This document shows positions 7,448 through 17,314 of a stretch of 64,000 bases of DNA, one piece after another. The notes beneath the pieces were generated by a model that searched no databases, had not been told where the DNA came from, and saw only the letters and a list, made by a program, of their open reading frames with translations. Position numbers and translations under genes: made by a program. The DNA lies in the NCBI RefSeq assembly GCF_001423745.1, contig NZ_LMPC01000012.1, positions 493,107 to 557,106 of the forward strand. Reading direction: 5' to 3'. The stretch's first letter is position 1. Each line of letters opens with the position of its first letter. Source of the stretch: Arthrobacter sp. Leaf337 (GTDB lineage: Bacteria; Actinomycetota; Actinomycetes; Actinomycetales; Micrococcaceae).

Positions 7448-10071
7448 GGCCGTGCCGCGAGTTCAGGAGCCCTGAGGGCTTCGTCAGCCGGCGTCGCCAC
7501 ACAGCTGAACGAATGCGTTCCGGATCCAACTTCATGGGTGGTCTCGTCAGCATCCGGCAGCACCACCGTTGCGGTGCAAGCCGCCGGCACCGTCACCTCC
7601 AGGGTGAAGTCCGTGCCCGCCAGGTTCCAGCTGACCTCGGCCACACCGTACGGGGTCTCGTGCCTGGCCCGTGCCCAGGCCAGCCGGCCGCCGGGCCGGG
7701 GCCGGACCAGCAGTTTCCGGTAGCCCGGTTCAGCCGGAGCCAGCCCCGCCAGGCTGCGGTGCATCCAATCGGCCACCGCACCCAGGGCGTAGTGGTTGAA
7801 GGAGGTCATTTCACCGTCATTGATGCTCCCGTCCGGAAGCATGGAGTCCCACCGCTCCCAGATCGTGGTGGCACCCATCGTCACGGGGTAGAGCCAGGAC
7901 GGGCATTCCGTCTGGAGCAGGAGTCGGTACGCCGCCGTCGAGTAGCCGTGGTCGGTCAGTGCGTCGCAGACCAGCGGTGTCCCCACGAAACCCGTGGCGA
8001 TCCGGTAGCCGTCGGCTTCCACTGCCTGAGCCAGCCCGTCGGCCGCGGCAGCCCGCTCCCGGCCCTCCAGCAGTCCGAAGCTCAGTGCGACGGCGTAGGC
8101 CGTCTGGGTCGGCGGCATCAGCAGCCCGCCGCGGGAAATATAACGCTCTCGGAATACTTCGGCAGCCCGCTGCGAGAGCTCGTCCAGAGCGGCCGGGTCC
8201 TCCCCCAGCAGCACCGCGGCCTGGCAGGCCACGCGGGCCGAGTACGACAGGTAGGCCTGGGCCACCAGCTGCCACGGCGTCCGGGCAGCGCCCGGTTCGT
8301 TCGGGGGCGCCGCCGGATCCAGCCAGTCACCGAACTGGAAGCCCTGTTCGAACCGCAGCTCCGGTCCGGCGGCCCCGGCAGCAGCCTCCAGCCATGCGAT
8401 CATTCCCGGCAGTTGCCGTCGCAGGAACTCCAGGTCGCCGGTGCGCTGGTAGAGCACCCAGGGAACCAGCACGGCCGCGTCACCCCACGCGGCCATCACC
8501 GGGCGGACAGGAAACGGCGGCTTGTCGAACGTTACTTCGGGGACAACCAGCGGCGGAGGTCCGTCGGTACCTTGCTCGGCGGCCAGGTCCTTCAGCCAGG
8601 ACGCTGTGAAGCCTGGGATCCGGTAGAGGAAGGACGCCGTTGCTGCGAAAATCTGGAAGTCGCCCGTCCAGCCGAGCCGCTCGTTGCGCTGCGGGCAGTC
8701 CGTTGGCACATCAACGAAGTTTCCGCGCATGCCCCACACCACGTTGGAATGGAGCTGGTTCAGCATGGGGTCGGAACATTCGAAGGAACCGGTCCGCGCC
8801 AGGTCTGAGTGAACGACGACGGCGGTGAACGCGTCCGGGTCCAGGTCACCGGGCCAGCCGGTCACCTCCACATATCGGAAGCCGTGGATGGTGAACTCAG
8901 GTTCCCAGATTTCCTCGCGGCCGCCACGCAGGATGTACCGGTCGGTCTGCTTGGCGACCCGCAGTGGCCTGGTGCCGAGTTCTCCGTATTCCAGGACCTC
9001 GGCGTGGCGCAGGACCACCTCCGTGCCGGCCTCTCCGCTAACCCTGATGCGGAGGTGTCCCACCAGGTTCTGGCCGAAGTCCAAAATGGTCTTCCCGGAC
9101 GGCGTGCCCAGCACTGCGGTCACGGGAAGCTCGTCCGTCGCGCGCACCGGCGGACCGTCCGGGGCCACCAGCACCGACGCATCGAAGTCCTCCACGGCTA
9201 CAGGGCCGAGCACGGCGTCCTGGGAGTCTGCCCAGCCGCAGTCCTCCAGTCGGGCGTCATACGTTTCGCCGTTGTAGAGATCGGCGCCGAGCACCGGGCT
9301 CCTGCCAGCCAGCCAGGAGCTGTCGGTTCCGATGACAGTGATCCTGCCGCCGGCGTCGGCGATTTCCAGTTGGGTGATCGCCGACGTGCGGTCACCGTAG
9401 GTGTTGCGCTTGTCCTGGAAGCCCAGGTTGCCGCGCCACCAGCCGTCGGCAAGTTCGAGCCCGATGACATTGGTGCCGGGCTGCAGGTAGTCGGTGACGT
9501 CGTGGGTCTGGTAGCGGAGGCGGTGGTGGTAGCTGGTCCAGCCCGGCGCCAGCCGCTCGCGGCCGACGCGCCGGCCGTTGATCCAGGCCACGTAAACACC
9601 GCGGGCGCTGGCGTAGAGGCGTGCGGAGGCCACGGTGCCCGTGACTTCGAACGTGCGGCTCAGCCGGGAGGCGGGTTCGGTGTCTTCGCTCGTTTCGTCC
9701 CAGGACGGCCGGATCATGGCCGCCTGCCAGTCTGCCGGGTTCAGGAGCCCGGCTTCGACATTGGCCACTGGGCCCCACTCGGAGGGACCGCCGTCGTCGC
9801 TGCCCCACACACGGACCCGGGCGGCAACACGCTGGCGGCTCCGCAGCGGCGGTGCCGGCCACGGCTGGAGGAGCTGCTCGGCGGATTCGGTTCGACCGTA
9901 GCTGACCAGGTGCTCTTCATCAGGGCCGAGCTCGAGTTCGTAGGCGGACTGGACCCAGCCCGGTGTTTCGGAGGTGACCTGCCAGGAGAGCCGCGGCCGC
10001 TCCTCGCCGATACCAAAGGGCTCCTCATGGTGTTCAAAGCGGAGGGCTGAGGGGCTGGATGGTTGAGTCAA
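7444..10071 (-). CDS. GH78 alpha-L-rhamnosidase (first of two)
   Basis: An 875-residue alpha-L-rhamnosidase with the usual multidomain layout: N-terminal beta-sandwich domains, an (alpha/alpha)6 catalytic barrel and a C-terminal beta-domain. The diagnostic segment DCPQRNERLGWTGD, with catalytic acidic residues, is near residues 458-472. The start is a TTG at 10071, with no better in-frame ATG upstream of the conserved region; the Shine-Dalgarno sequence is weak. No signal peptide is visible, so it acts inside the cell on imported rhamnosides. An operator-like palindrome lies 81 bases upstream. It would remove the terminal rhamnose of rutin-like glycosides. Confidence 0.9.
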   Translation of the reverse strand: MTQPSSPSALRFEHHEEPFGIGEERPRLSWQVTSETPGWVQSAYELELGPDEEHLVSYGRTESAEQLLQPWPAPPLRSRQRVAARVRVWGSDDGGPSEWGPVANVEAGLLNPADWQAAMIRPSWDETSEDTEPASRLSRTFEVTGTVASARLYASARGVYVAWINGRRVGRERLAPGWTSYHHRLRYQTHDVTDYLQPGTNVIGLELADGWWRGNLGFQDKRNTYGDRTSAITQLEIADAGGRITVIGTDSSWLAGRSPVLGADLYNGETYDARLEDCGWADSQDAVLGPVAVEDFDASVLVAPDGPPVRATDELPVTAVLGTPSGKTILDFGQNLVGHLRIRVSGEAGTEVVLRHAEVLEYGELGTRPLRVAKQTDRYILRGGREEIWEPEFTIHGFRYVEVTGWPGDLDPDAFTAVVVHSDLARTGSFECSDPMLNQLHSNVVWGMRGNFVDVPTDCPQRNERLGWTGDFQIFAATASFLYRIPGFTASWLKDLAAEQGTDGPPPLVVPEVTFDKPPFPVRPVMAAWGDAAVLVPWVLYQRTGDLEFLRRQLPGMIAWLEAAAGAAGPELRFEQGFQFGDWLDPAAPPNEPGAARTPWQLVAQAYLSYSARVACQAAVLLGEDPAALDELSQRAAEVFRERYISRGGLLMPPTQTAYAVALSFGLLEGRERAAAADGLAQAVEADGYRIATGFVGTPLVCDALTDHGYSTAAYRLLLQTECPSWLYPVTMGATTIWERWDSMLPDGSINDGEMTSFNHYALGAVADWMHRSLAGLAPAEPGYRKLLVRPRPGGRLAWARARHETPYGVAEVSWNLAGTDFTLEVTVPAACTATVVLPDADETTHEVGSGTHSFSCVATPADEALRAPELAARP

Positions 10072-10152
10072 CGTCGGCTCGATTCGTCACGAGGGGGAAG
10101 TTCAAGGGCTTCCCCCAGCGTCCCGGAATCGCCGATGGGCCCGCTAGCGGAG

Positions 10153-10167
10153 TTTCATTGACTGAAA
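10153..10167. promoter_or_regulatory. Candidate IclR operator before the first rhamnosidase gene
   Basis: TTTCATTGACTGAAA has perfect TTTCA/TGAAA half-sites with a 5-base spacer. It lies 81 bases upstream of the rhamnosidase start, within the 102-base gap after the VOC gene. It matches the sites at 20007, 20082 and 21513. Confidence 0.6.
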
Positions 10168-10173
10168 CCAGTG

Positions 10174-10533
10174 TCAGCTCAGGCAGAGGCAGAACGGGTG
10201 GCCGGCCGGGTCCAGGAAGACACGGAAGGTGGTGCCGGGCTGCGTCTCCGCCTTGGTGGCGCCCAACCTGATGGCCTCTTTTTCGCCGCCGTCCAGATCC
10301 GCCACCACCAGGTCCATGTGCATCTGCTGCGGGTGGGTCTGGCCCGGCCACTCGGGCGCCTGGTAGCCCTCCACCTGCTGGAACGCAATGCAGTTGCTGC
10401 CGTCGTCGGGCCGGATCTCGACCCAGCCGTCATCGACCCTTTCGTTCCAGCCGAGCAGGGCACCGTAAAAGCCCGCAAGGGCTCTCGGATCGGGGCAGTC
10501 GATAACAAAGCTTGGGAAGCGTGCGATAGCCAT
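10174..10533 (-). CDS. VOC-family (glyoxalase/bleomycin-resistance-like) protein
   Basis: A 119-residue single-module VOC protein. It starts with the family pattern FVIDCPDPRALAGFYGALLGW, followed by MHMDLVVADLDG and ending with FLDPAGHPFCLCLS. VOC modules usually form dimers with a shared metal or ligand site and include lyases, dioxygenases and binding proteins. It lies between two catabolic operons on the same strand, 52 bases after the third esterase gene, and may be read through from it. At this size it is not a standard two-domain extradiol dioxygenase. A function in the pathway is possible but unsupported. Confidence 0.75.
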   Translation of the reverse strand: MAIARFPSFVIDCPDPRALAGFYGALLGWNERVDDGWVEIRPDDGSNCIAFQQVEGYQAPEWPGQTHPQQMHMDLVVADLDGGEKEAIRLGATKAETQPGTTFRVFLDPAGHPFCLCLS

Positions 10534-10585
10534 AGCGGCATGCTACCGGCCCGCCGTCGGGCCTGTCCTTAAGGCCCGCGGATCC

Positions 10586-11545
10586 CTAAAGCTCGCTGGC
10601 GAAAAATTCAACTGCGGTGTTGAGGATTCCGTCCAACTGGCCCTCGGCACCGAAGAAGCAGTGGTCGGCGCCCTCGATGGTGACGAGTTCGTTGCGGACG
10701 CCGGCGGCCGTCAGCGCCGCGGCCAGCAGCTCGCTTTGGGAAAGCGGGACCAGGCCGTCGCTGTCGCCGTGGATGAGCAGGAACGGTGCCGCGCCGGCGG
10801 TGACGTGGCCCAGCGGGCTGGCCGCCGCCAGAAGGTCCGGATCGGCGGTGCCGCCCACCAGCATCGGCCCCGGCTCCATGGTCATCCCCGGCGGTACGGC
10901 GGCCACGAGGGCGCCGGACACGAGACCGGCAGGTATATCCATCGGCGGCATGTCCGGCAGCGAGGACACGCCGTAGAAGTCCACGACGGCACTGACCGCG
11001 CTGGAGTGACCCGACACTCCGAGCCCGCCTTCCAGGTCCTCCCGCGTCCCCGTGACACCGAGCAGGGCGGCGAGGTGCCCGCCCGCGGACTCGCCCCAGG
11101 CGCCGATGCGGCCCGGGTCGATGCCCAAGACAGCGGCGTGCTCCCGGAGGTACCGGACGGCGGCCTTGAGGTCATGCAGCTGCGCCGGGAAGGGCGCTTC
11201 CAGGGCATGCCGGTAGTCAACTGTGGCGCAGGCGATGCCGGCCTCGTTCAGCAACCGGAAGACCGAGTCCTTGGGAAAGGTGGGCGGCAGCTCGCGGCGG
11301 TCACCAAGCTGGAAGGCTCCGCCGTGGATCCACACCACCACGGGAACAGGTCCTGCGGTTTCGCGCAGCAGCCAGATGTCCATGGCCAGGCGACGGAAGC
11401 CGACGGCAATGGCGTAGCTCACTTCGCGGTGCACGGTGGACACCTCCGACGCCGGCTCAGGAGTTCCCGGCGCGTGGAAGGCCGGGAAGGGAGGCGGCGC
11501 AGGCATCCGTCGTGGGGTTTCAGTGGTGGCGGTTTGGGGGGTCAT
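10586..11545 (-). CDS. Alpha/beta hydrolase, HSL-type esterase (third of three)
   Basis: A 319-residue HSL-type hydrolase with HGGAF (74-78), GESAGGH (Ser153), Asp263 in HGDSDGLVP and His295 in GADHCFF. The ATG overlaps the stop of the second rhamnosidase gene by four bases. It is the last closely coupled gene of the ABC transporter operon. This coupling to uptake and deglycosylation suggests it works on the imported glycoside, for example removing an acyl group, but the true ester substrate is unknown. Confidence 0.82.
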   Translation of the reverse strand: MTPQTATTETPRRMPAPPPFPAFHAPGTPEPASEVSTVHREVSYAIAVGFRRLAMDIWLLRETAGPVPVVVWIHGGAFQLGDRRELPPTFPKDSVFRLLNEAGIACATVDYRHALEAPFPAQLHDLKAAVRYLREHAAVLGIDPGRIGAWGESAGGHLAALLGVTGTREDLEGGLGVSGHSSAVSAVVDFYGVSSLPDMPPMDIPAGLVSGALVAAVPPGMTMEPGPMLVGGTADPDLLAAASPLGHVTAGAAPFLLIHGDSDGLVPLSQSELLAAALTAAGVRNELVTIEGADHCFFGAEGQLDGILNTAVEFFASEL

Positions 11546-14271
11546 TGTGCGCTCCTTGCGAGGTCCGGGTGGGCGTCAGTGCCGCTTGCGGAATCGACGG
11601 CGGGCATTGCGGCGGCAAAGGTATGGGTTCCAGGTCCGACGACGGCGGCCGGTTGTCCGGGCAGGCGGACCTCCGCCGTGGTCCCGGAGGGGACGGTGGA
11701 CGTGAGCGTCAGCACGCCGTCGTCCATGATCCACTCCACTTCGATGAGGCCCTGCGGGCCCCGGTGCGAGGTGTTGGCGGACGTCAGCCCGGCGCCCGGC
11801 CGGGGCTCGATGATGATCCGTTCCCAGCCCGCACTCCCCGGCGCTTGGCGCAGCCCGGCGGTGTAGCGGTGCAGGAACGAGACCACGGCGCCCTTGCTGT
11901 AGTGGTTGAGCGAGCCCGTGGCGCTGCCGTCGGTCCCGATGCCGTTCCAGTCCTCCCACATGGTGGTGGCGCCGCGGTCCACCATCACCAGCCAGGAGGG
12001 CTCCGAGTCCTGCATCAGCAGCTCATAGGCGAGGCCGGGGTGGCCGTTGTCGGCAAGCACCGGTAGCAGGCACGGCGTGGCCAGGAAGCCGGTGCCCAGG
12101 TGGGTGCCCGCCGCCCTGACCAGGCCCGCGAGCTGATCCGCGACGGCGGGGCGGGCAGCGTCCGGCACGAGATCGAAAGCGAGCGCCCGCACGCAATTGG
12201 CCTGGGTGCCGCCGTCGCCTTTTCTATCGGATACTCTTCCGTCAGGCTGCAGGTATTCCTGCTGCCACGCGTCGCGGACCTTCTCGGAGAGGTCCCGGAG
12301 TTCGCGGGCTTCGTCGTCCCGGCCCAGGACGGCGGCAATCCTGGCCATGAGGGCGGACGAGTGCCGGTAGTAGGCGGTGGCCACGATGCCGTTGTCCATG
12401 GACCGGGAAGCGAAAAGGTCCGGCGCCGGGCCGCCCGGTTCCATCCATTCGCCGAAGTGGAAGCCGGTGTCCCAGAGGTAGCGCTCATGCTCCGCGGGGG
12501 TGGGGCGAAGGGCCGACCTGGCCGGGTGCCGATTCCCCTCTGCGGTGCGGCGGATGAAGCCCAGCCACCGGTTCATCGCGTCCCAGTTCTCTTCGAGGAT
12601 GCCGGTGTCTCCGGTGGCGAGGTAAAGCTCCCAGGGCACCATGACGATCGCGTCTCCCCACCCTGCGGACTCGTTGGTGAAGGACATGAATTCGGCGCCG
12701 GTTACGTCAGGTCCGGGCGACGGCGAGATGTTGGCGATCACGCCGTTGTCCCACTGGTCGGCACGGACATCCCTCAGCCATTTGCGGGAGAAACCCGCCA
12801 CGTCGTAGAGGTAGGCGGCGGTGGGCACAAAGAGCTGCCAGTCGCCGGTCCAGCCGGCCTTTTCGCGCTGCGGGCAGTCGGTGGGGACCTCGCAGGCGTT
12901 GCCGCGGAAGCTCCAGTCCACGATCTCGTGCAGCTTGTTCAGGCGGCTGTCGCTGCAGCTGAAGGTGCCCAGGCGTTCCAGGTCGGTATGCACCATGCAT
13001 CCCACGATGTCTCCCGGCTGCAGCGCTTCGGCCAGGCCGCGGACGGAGACGTACCGGAAGCCGTGAGCGGTGTGCCGCGGTTCGAAGACCTCGCCGGGGG
13101 TACCCGAGGCCACCACGGTATCCACTTGCCCGGCATCCAGGAACTGGCCGGGTCTTTTGAAGTCGATGGGGCGGAGGTGGTCCTGGCTGACCTCGCCGTC
13201 GGCCTCGAGGGTTTCGCCGTGGACCAATGTCACCTCGGTGCCCGGGGCGCCCAGCCGGCTGAGCCGTACCCAGCCGTTGATGTTCTGCCCCAGGTCCACG
13301 ATCTGATTGCCGCCGCCCAGTCGCGTGATGGAGACCGGAACGAGCTCCTCCACGACGCGGGTGGGCGGCGCCACCGGGCCGGTCAGAGTGCTGAAGCTGC
13401 CTTCCCGCAGGACGGCGGGCCGGGCGGCCTCACCCTGAACAGTCGCTGTCCGGAGGTCCACGCGCTGGCCTTCCATCAGGTCCGCAGAGAGGATCTCCGT
13501 CGCAGAAACAAGCCACGACCCGTCAGTGCCGATGACAGTCCGTCCTCCCCCGGACTCAATCTCCAACTGCGCCAGGAAAGCAGTCTGCGTTCCGTACAAG
13601 TCGGCGTCGCGCGTGAACCCGAAGGACCCGCGGAACCAGCCGTCCGTCAGGACCGACCGCACGATGTTAGTACCGGGGCGCAGCAGGTGCGCAATGTCGA
13701 ACGTCTGGACCTGCAGGGTGGTGTGGTAGCTCGTGGAGCCGGGGGTCAGCTGCTGGTCCCCCACCCGGTGGCCGTTGAGGAAGAGCTCATAGATGCCGTG
13801 CGCGGTGGCGTAGGCCCGCGCAAAGTCGGGTGCGGCGTCCAGGGTGAAGTCGCGGTGCAGGGCATACCCGGGGCGGCGGCCCGGTGCCGGAATCTCGGAT
13901 TCATCGGGTCCGATCCACCGGGCGCTCCAGTCCGAGGCGTTCACCAGGCCCAGCTCCACGGCCACCGGTTCGGACCAGCCGGACAGCACCTCGGTGCCGT
14001 CCGCGGCCGCGTTCCAGCTCCGGACCCTCCAGTCGAAGCGGTCGCGGGAACCAAGGTCAGGCCCGCCGTAGGGCACGAAGCTGTGCAGGGTGGAGTCCAC
14101 ACGCCCGGTGTCCCAGCCGTTGCCCGTGCTGAGCTGGTAGGCCGTCTGCCGGACCGTGCCGTGCGGCGGCGTCCAGCTGAACCGCGGGGCGGTGTTGGTG
14201 ATGCCGAAGGCCTGGCTCAGATTTTCGGTCCGGAGGCGGGCGGGCTGAGCGGATGCGTGATGTTTAGGCAA
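11542..14271 (-). CDS. GH78 alpha-L-rhamnosidase (second of two)
   Basis: A 909-residue GH78 enzyme with the same architecture as the one at 7444-10071 but divergent in sequence. Its catalytic segment reads DCPQREKAGWTGDWQLF near residue 464. The start is a TTG at 14271, preceded at short distance by GAAAGGGG. A longer frame reaching 14388 would run into the upstream ATPase gene and lacks family similarity. No signal peptide is present. It is encoded inside the ABC importer operon, 11 bases after the ATPase gene, which ties its substrate to what the transporter brings in. Two rhamnosidases may handle different linkages. Confidence 0.9.
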   Translation of the reverse strand: MPKHHASAQPARLRTENLSQAFGITNTAPRFSWTPPHGTVRQTAYQLSTGNGWDTGRVDSTLHSFVPYGGPDLGSRDRFDWRVRSWNAAADGTEVLSGWSEPVAVELGLVNASDWSARWIGPDESEIPAPGRRPGYALHRDFTLDAAPDFARAYATAHGIYELFLNGHRVGDQQLTPGSTSYHTTLQVQTFDIAHLLRPGTNIVRSVLTDGWFRGSFGFTRDADLYGTQTAFLAQLEIESGGGRTVIGTDGSWLVSATEILSADLMEGQRVDLRTATVQGEAARPAVLREGSFSTLTGPVAPPTRVVEELVPVSITRLGGGNQIVDLGQNINGWVRLSRLGAPGTEVTLVHGETLEADGEVSQDHLRPIDFKRPGQFLDAGQVDTVVASGTPGEVFEPRHTAHGFRYVSVRGLAEALQPGDIVGCMVHTDLERLGTFSCSDSRLNKLHEIVDWSFRGNACEVPTDCPQREKAGWTGDWQLFVPTAAYLYDVAGFSRKWLRDVRADQWDNGVIANISPSPGPDVTGAEFMSFTNESAGWGDAIVMVPWELYLATGDTGILEENWDAMNRWLGFIRRTAEGNRHPARSALRPTPAEHERYLWDTGFHFGEWMEPGGPAPDLFASRSMDNGIVATAYYRHSSALMARIAAVLGRDDEARELRDLSEKVRDAWQQEYLQPDGRVSDRKGDGGTQANCVRALAFDLVPDAARPAVADQLAGLVRAAGTHLGTGFLATPCLLPVLADNGHPGLAYELLMQDSEPSWLVMVDRGATTMWEDWNGIGTDGSATGSLNHYSKGAVVSFLHRYTAGLRQAPGSAGWERIIIEPRPGAGLTSANTSHRGPQGLIEVEWIMDDGVLTLTSTVPSGTTAEVRLPGQPAAVVGPGTHTFAAAMPAVDSASGTDAHPDLARSAQ

Positions 14272-14282
14272 CGGTGCCCCTT

Positions 14283-15290
14283 TCAGGCGTAATGGCAGGC
14301 GACGTCGGATGCACCGACGCGGCGGAGCGCGGGCCGTTCGGAGGTGCACAGCTCCGTTGCCAGCGGGCAGCGTTGGCTGAAGGGACATCCGCCCGGCGAC
14401 GCCGACACCGCGGCGGCAGTGCGAACCCCAAGGGCCTCGCGGACAGCCCGCCGGTGGGCCTGTTCGGCAGGTCTCGGCACGGGGGAAGCAGCCACTAGGG
14501 CCTGCGTAAACGGGTGCTTGGGAGCCTCCGTCACGGCAGCCGCAGGGCCGCTCTCCATCACCTGGCCGCGGTAGAGGACCACCACCCGCTGGGCGAGGAA
14601 CTGGACCACCGAAATGTCGTGGGCGATGAACAGGTAGCTCAGGCCGAGTTCGTCCCGGAGGTCTGCCAGCAGGTTGAGCACCTGGGCCTGGGTGGAAAGG
14701 TCCAGGGCGCTGACCGCTTCGTCGCAGACCACCAGCCGGGGGTCGCAGATCAGGGCCCGCGCCACCGCGATGCGCTGGCGCTGGCCGCCGGAGAACTGGC
14801 TGGGATAGCGGTCCACTGCTTCGCGGGGCAGCCCCACGCGTTCCAGCATGGCCTCGGCCTTTTCCCGGGCTTCAGCCGCGGTGACTCCGCGGAGGCGGAG
14901 CGGCTCCGCCAGCGAAGCCCCGATGGTCTGGCGCGGATTCAGCGAGGAATTGGGGTCCTGGAAGACCGCCCGCAGTTCTCCGCCCAGGGCGCGGCGCTCT
15001 GCAGCTCCCGCGCGCGTGACGTCCTTGCCCTGGAAGGTGATGGTGCCGCCGGCACTCTTCTGAAGGCCGAGAATGGCCTTGCCGATGGTGGACTTTCCGG
15101 AACCGGACTCCCCTACCAGGCCCACGGTCTCGCCGGGGAGGATGCTGAAACTCACCCCGTCCACTGCTGCCGGCAGGGCCGCAGCTTTCCGCCCGCGACC
15201 GTAGCGGACCACCAGCTCCTTGACTTCCAGCATGGGCTGCTCCGGCGCAACTGCCGCCGTGTCCTGCCGTTCCACCGTCTTGATGCTCAT
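14283..15290 (-). CDS. Peptide-type ABC transporter ATP-binding protein (DppF-like)
   Basis: A 335-residue ATPase with Walker A GESGSGKST, signature FSGGQRQR and Walker B LVVCDEAVSALD. The C-terminal Cys-containing extension (CPFSQRCPLATELC) is characteristic of the second ATPase of oligopeptide/dipeptide importers. The start overlaps the stop of the fused permease-ATPase gene by four bases. It completes the importer together with that fusion, the permease and the binding protein. The cargo is probably a glycoside, judging by the adjoining rhamnosidase gene. Confidence 0.92.
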   Translation of the reverse strand: MSIKTVERQDTAAVAPEQPMLEVKELVVRYGRGRKAAALPAAVDGVSFSILPGETVGLVGESGSGKSTIGKAILGLQKSAGGTITFQGKDVTRAGAAERRALGGELRAVFQDPNSSLNPRQTIGASLAEPLRLRGVTAAEAREKAEAMLERVGLPREAVDRYPSQFSGGQRQRIAVARALICDPRLVVCDEAVSALDLSTQAQVLNLLADLRDELGLSYLFIAHDISVVQFLAQRVVVLYRGQVMESGPAAAVTEAPKHPFTQALVAASPVPRPAEQAHRRAVREALGVRTAAAVSASPGGCPFSQRCPLATELCTSERPALRRVGASDVACHYA

Positions 15291-17314
15291 GCCAGGTCCC
15301 TTTCAACGATTTTCAGTACTCGGTGGGTGGGCACTTCGGTGGCAAGCCATTCCAGGCCTTCCACGGCCAGTTCGTCGGCCTTGACGCAGCGGACCAGCCC
15401 CTCCTCGGAGCCGGAGGCCAGCAGCGGCACCGGGGCGGCGCACGCCGATCCGGCGAACTGGCAGCGGGCCGCAAAGCGGCAGCCGGTGGGCCAGTCCTTG
15501 GGCTGGGGGACCTGGCCGCTGATGGTGGCCAGCCGGTCAGGCATGTCAGCAGCGGAGTTGGCGTGCGGATCCGCGGCAAGGAGGGCCAGCGTGTAGGGGT
15601 GCCGGGGGTTGTCCAGGATGTTGGCGGTCCGGCCGCTTTCCACCACCTGGCCGGCGTACATGACGGCGACGTTGTCGCAGATGTCCGCCACGACGCCGAG
15701 GTCATGCGTCACCATCACCACCGACATGCCGGTGTCCTTCACCAGCGAGCGGAGCAGGGAAAGGATTTCCGCCTGGACCGTGACATCCAGCGCGGTGGTG
15801 GGCTCATCGGCCACCAGCAGCCGGGGCCGTCCAGAGAGGGCCAGTGCGATGGCCACGCGCTGGGCCATGCCGCCGCTGATCTGGTGCGGGTAGGTCTTGA
15901 GGATGCGTTCAGCGTCCACGATGCCCACCTTTTCCAGCAGGGTGCGGGCTTCCTTCCGGGCGTCCGCCTTGCCCATTTTCCGGAGGCGCCGGATGGCGGA
16001 GGTGAGCTGGTAACCCACGGTGAACATGGGGTCCAGGGCCCGCATGGGTTCCTGCGAGATCAGTGCGATGTCACGGCCGCGGATGGCTTCCATCTCCCGG
16101 TCGGTGGCGGCAGCCAGGTTCTTGCCGTTCCAGAGGATCTGGCCGCCCGTTGCGGCCACCCCGGAGGGCAGCAGGCCGAGCAGCGACAGCGCGGTCATGG
16201 TCTTGCCGCACCCGGATTCCCCCACGAGCCCCAGGACGGTTCCCTGTTCGACGTCGAACGAGACGTCCGTGACCAGGCGAGGACCGCCGTCGACCCCTAC
16301 TGAAAGTCCGCGGACGCTGAGCTGTCCGTTCGCGGGTGCGGCGTCAGAGTCGGCAACCGGATTAGCGGAGGGAGTAGTGGCGGCGCCAACGGCGGCTACG
16401 GCACGAGCCCGCTGGCGGCGGGCTGCCGCCGACGGCAGGTGGGAGGCAGTGGTGTTGGGCGCCTTGCCCAGGGCGTTGCCGATGGCGTTGGCGGCCAGGA
16501 CCGTCAGGGCCAGCACGGCGCCGGTGGGGACCATCAGCCACGGGGCATCGTAGACGTGCTGCGAGGCGCCCTGGATCATGCCGCCCCAGCTGGGCTGCGG
16601 AATGGGCGGGCCGAAACCGATGAACGCCAGGCCCGCCTGGATGAGCATGCCGACGGCGAAAATGAGGGCGGACTGCACCACGATGGTGTTCGTCAGGCCG
16701 GGCAGGACGTGCCGGAGGCTGATGCCCAGCGTGCTGACGCCGTCAACCTTGGCGGCGTCCACGTAGAGCTGGGACTGCAGGGACTTCGCCTGGCCGAGGA
16801 TCACGCGGTAGATTCCGGCGGAGATGAGGATACCCAGGATCGCCATGATCAGCGGAATATTGGTCCCCGCCGCGCCGATGACGGCCAGGATGATCACCGT
16901 GCCGGGCAGGGACATCATGATTTCGGTGACGCGGCTGATGACCGCTTCGACGCGTTCGCCAGCGGCGGCCGCCAGCATGGCTAGGACCGTTCCAAGCCCG
17001 ACGCCGACAATCACCGTGATCAGTGAGGTTCCCAGGGTGCCTGCGGCGGCAGCGAAAATGCGGCTGAGGAGGTCCCGGCCGAGTTCGTCGGTACCGAGCC
17101 AGTGGGCCGCGGTGGGGCCGGACAGGACTGCGGTGAAGTCTTGGTCTTCCGTTTTGTACGGCAGCCACCACTGGGCAGTCAGCGATGCGGCCACCAGGGC
17201 CGCCAGCCAGATAACGCCCGCCACGCCGCCCGGAGAAGCGAAGAGGCGGTGGGCGGAAAACCGGGCCAGGGCGTTCTTGCGCTGGTGCGGGGCGGGGGCG
17301 ACGGAGGGGATCAT
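15287..17314 (-). CDS. Fused ABC permease and ATP-binding protein (DppC-DppD-like)
   Basis: A 675-residue fusion. The first ~290 residues are a DppC-type permease, with [16 protein letters not shown] and about six membrane segments. A linker follows, then a DppD-type ATPase with GESGCGKT, the signature ISGGMAQR, Walker [15 protein letters not shown] and the Cys-rich tail. The start is the ATG at 17314, which overlaps the upstream permease stop by four bases; the longer open frame upstream is a shadow of that gene. Such fusions occur in actinobacterial peptide-type transporters. It keeps membrane and ATPase subunits in fixed stoichiometry. Confidence 0.9.
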   Translation of the reverse strand: MIPSVAPAPHQRKNALARFSAHRLFASPGGVAGVIWLAALVAASLTAQWWLPYKTEDQDFTAVLSGPTAAHWLGTDELGRDLLSRIFAAAAGTLGTSLITVIVGVGLGTVLAMLAAAAGERVEAVISRVTEIMMSLPGTVIILAVIGAAGTNIPLIMAILGILISAGIYRVILGQAKSLQSQLYVDAAKVDGVSTLGISLRHVLPGLTNTIVVQSALIFAVGMLIQAGLAFIGFGPPIPQPSWGGMIQGASQHVYDAPWLMVPTGAVLALTVLAANAIGNALGKAPNTTASHLPSAAARRQRARAVAAVGAATTPSANPVADSDAAPANGQLSVRGLSVGVDGGPRLVTDVSFDVEQGTVLGLVGESGCGKTMTALSLLGLLPSGVAATGGQILWNGKNLAAATDREMEAIRGRDIALISQEPMRALDPMFTVGYQLTSAIRRLRKMGKADARKEARTLLEKVGIVDAERILKTYPHQISGGMAQRVAIALALSGRPRLLVADEPTTALDVTVQAEILSLLRSLVKDTGMSVVMVTHDLGVVADICDNVAVMYAGQVVESGRTANILDNPRHPYTLALLAADPHANSAADMPDRLATISGQVPQPKDWPTGCRFAARCQFAGSACAAPVPLLASGSEEGLVRCVKADELAVEGLEWLATEVPTHRVLKIVERDLA

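Noticed and set aside
10174-10533. VOC protein as the ring-cleaving extradiol dioxygenase of the pathway
   Set aside because: It has a single 119-residue module, whereas typical extradiol enzymes have two or more. The gene also lies outside the coupled aromatic operon.
12100-14292. A 730-codon open frame on the plus strand opposite the second rhamnosidase gene
   Set aside because: It mirrors the GC-rich third positions of the real gene, has no recognisable domain and no ribosome site.
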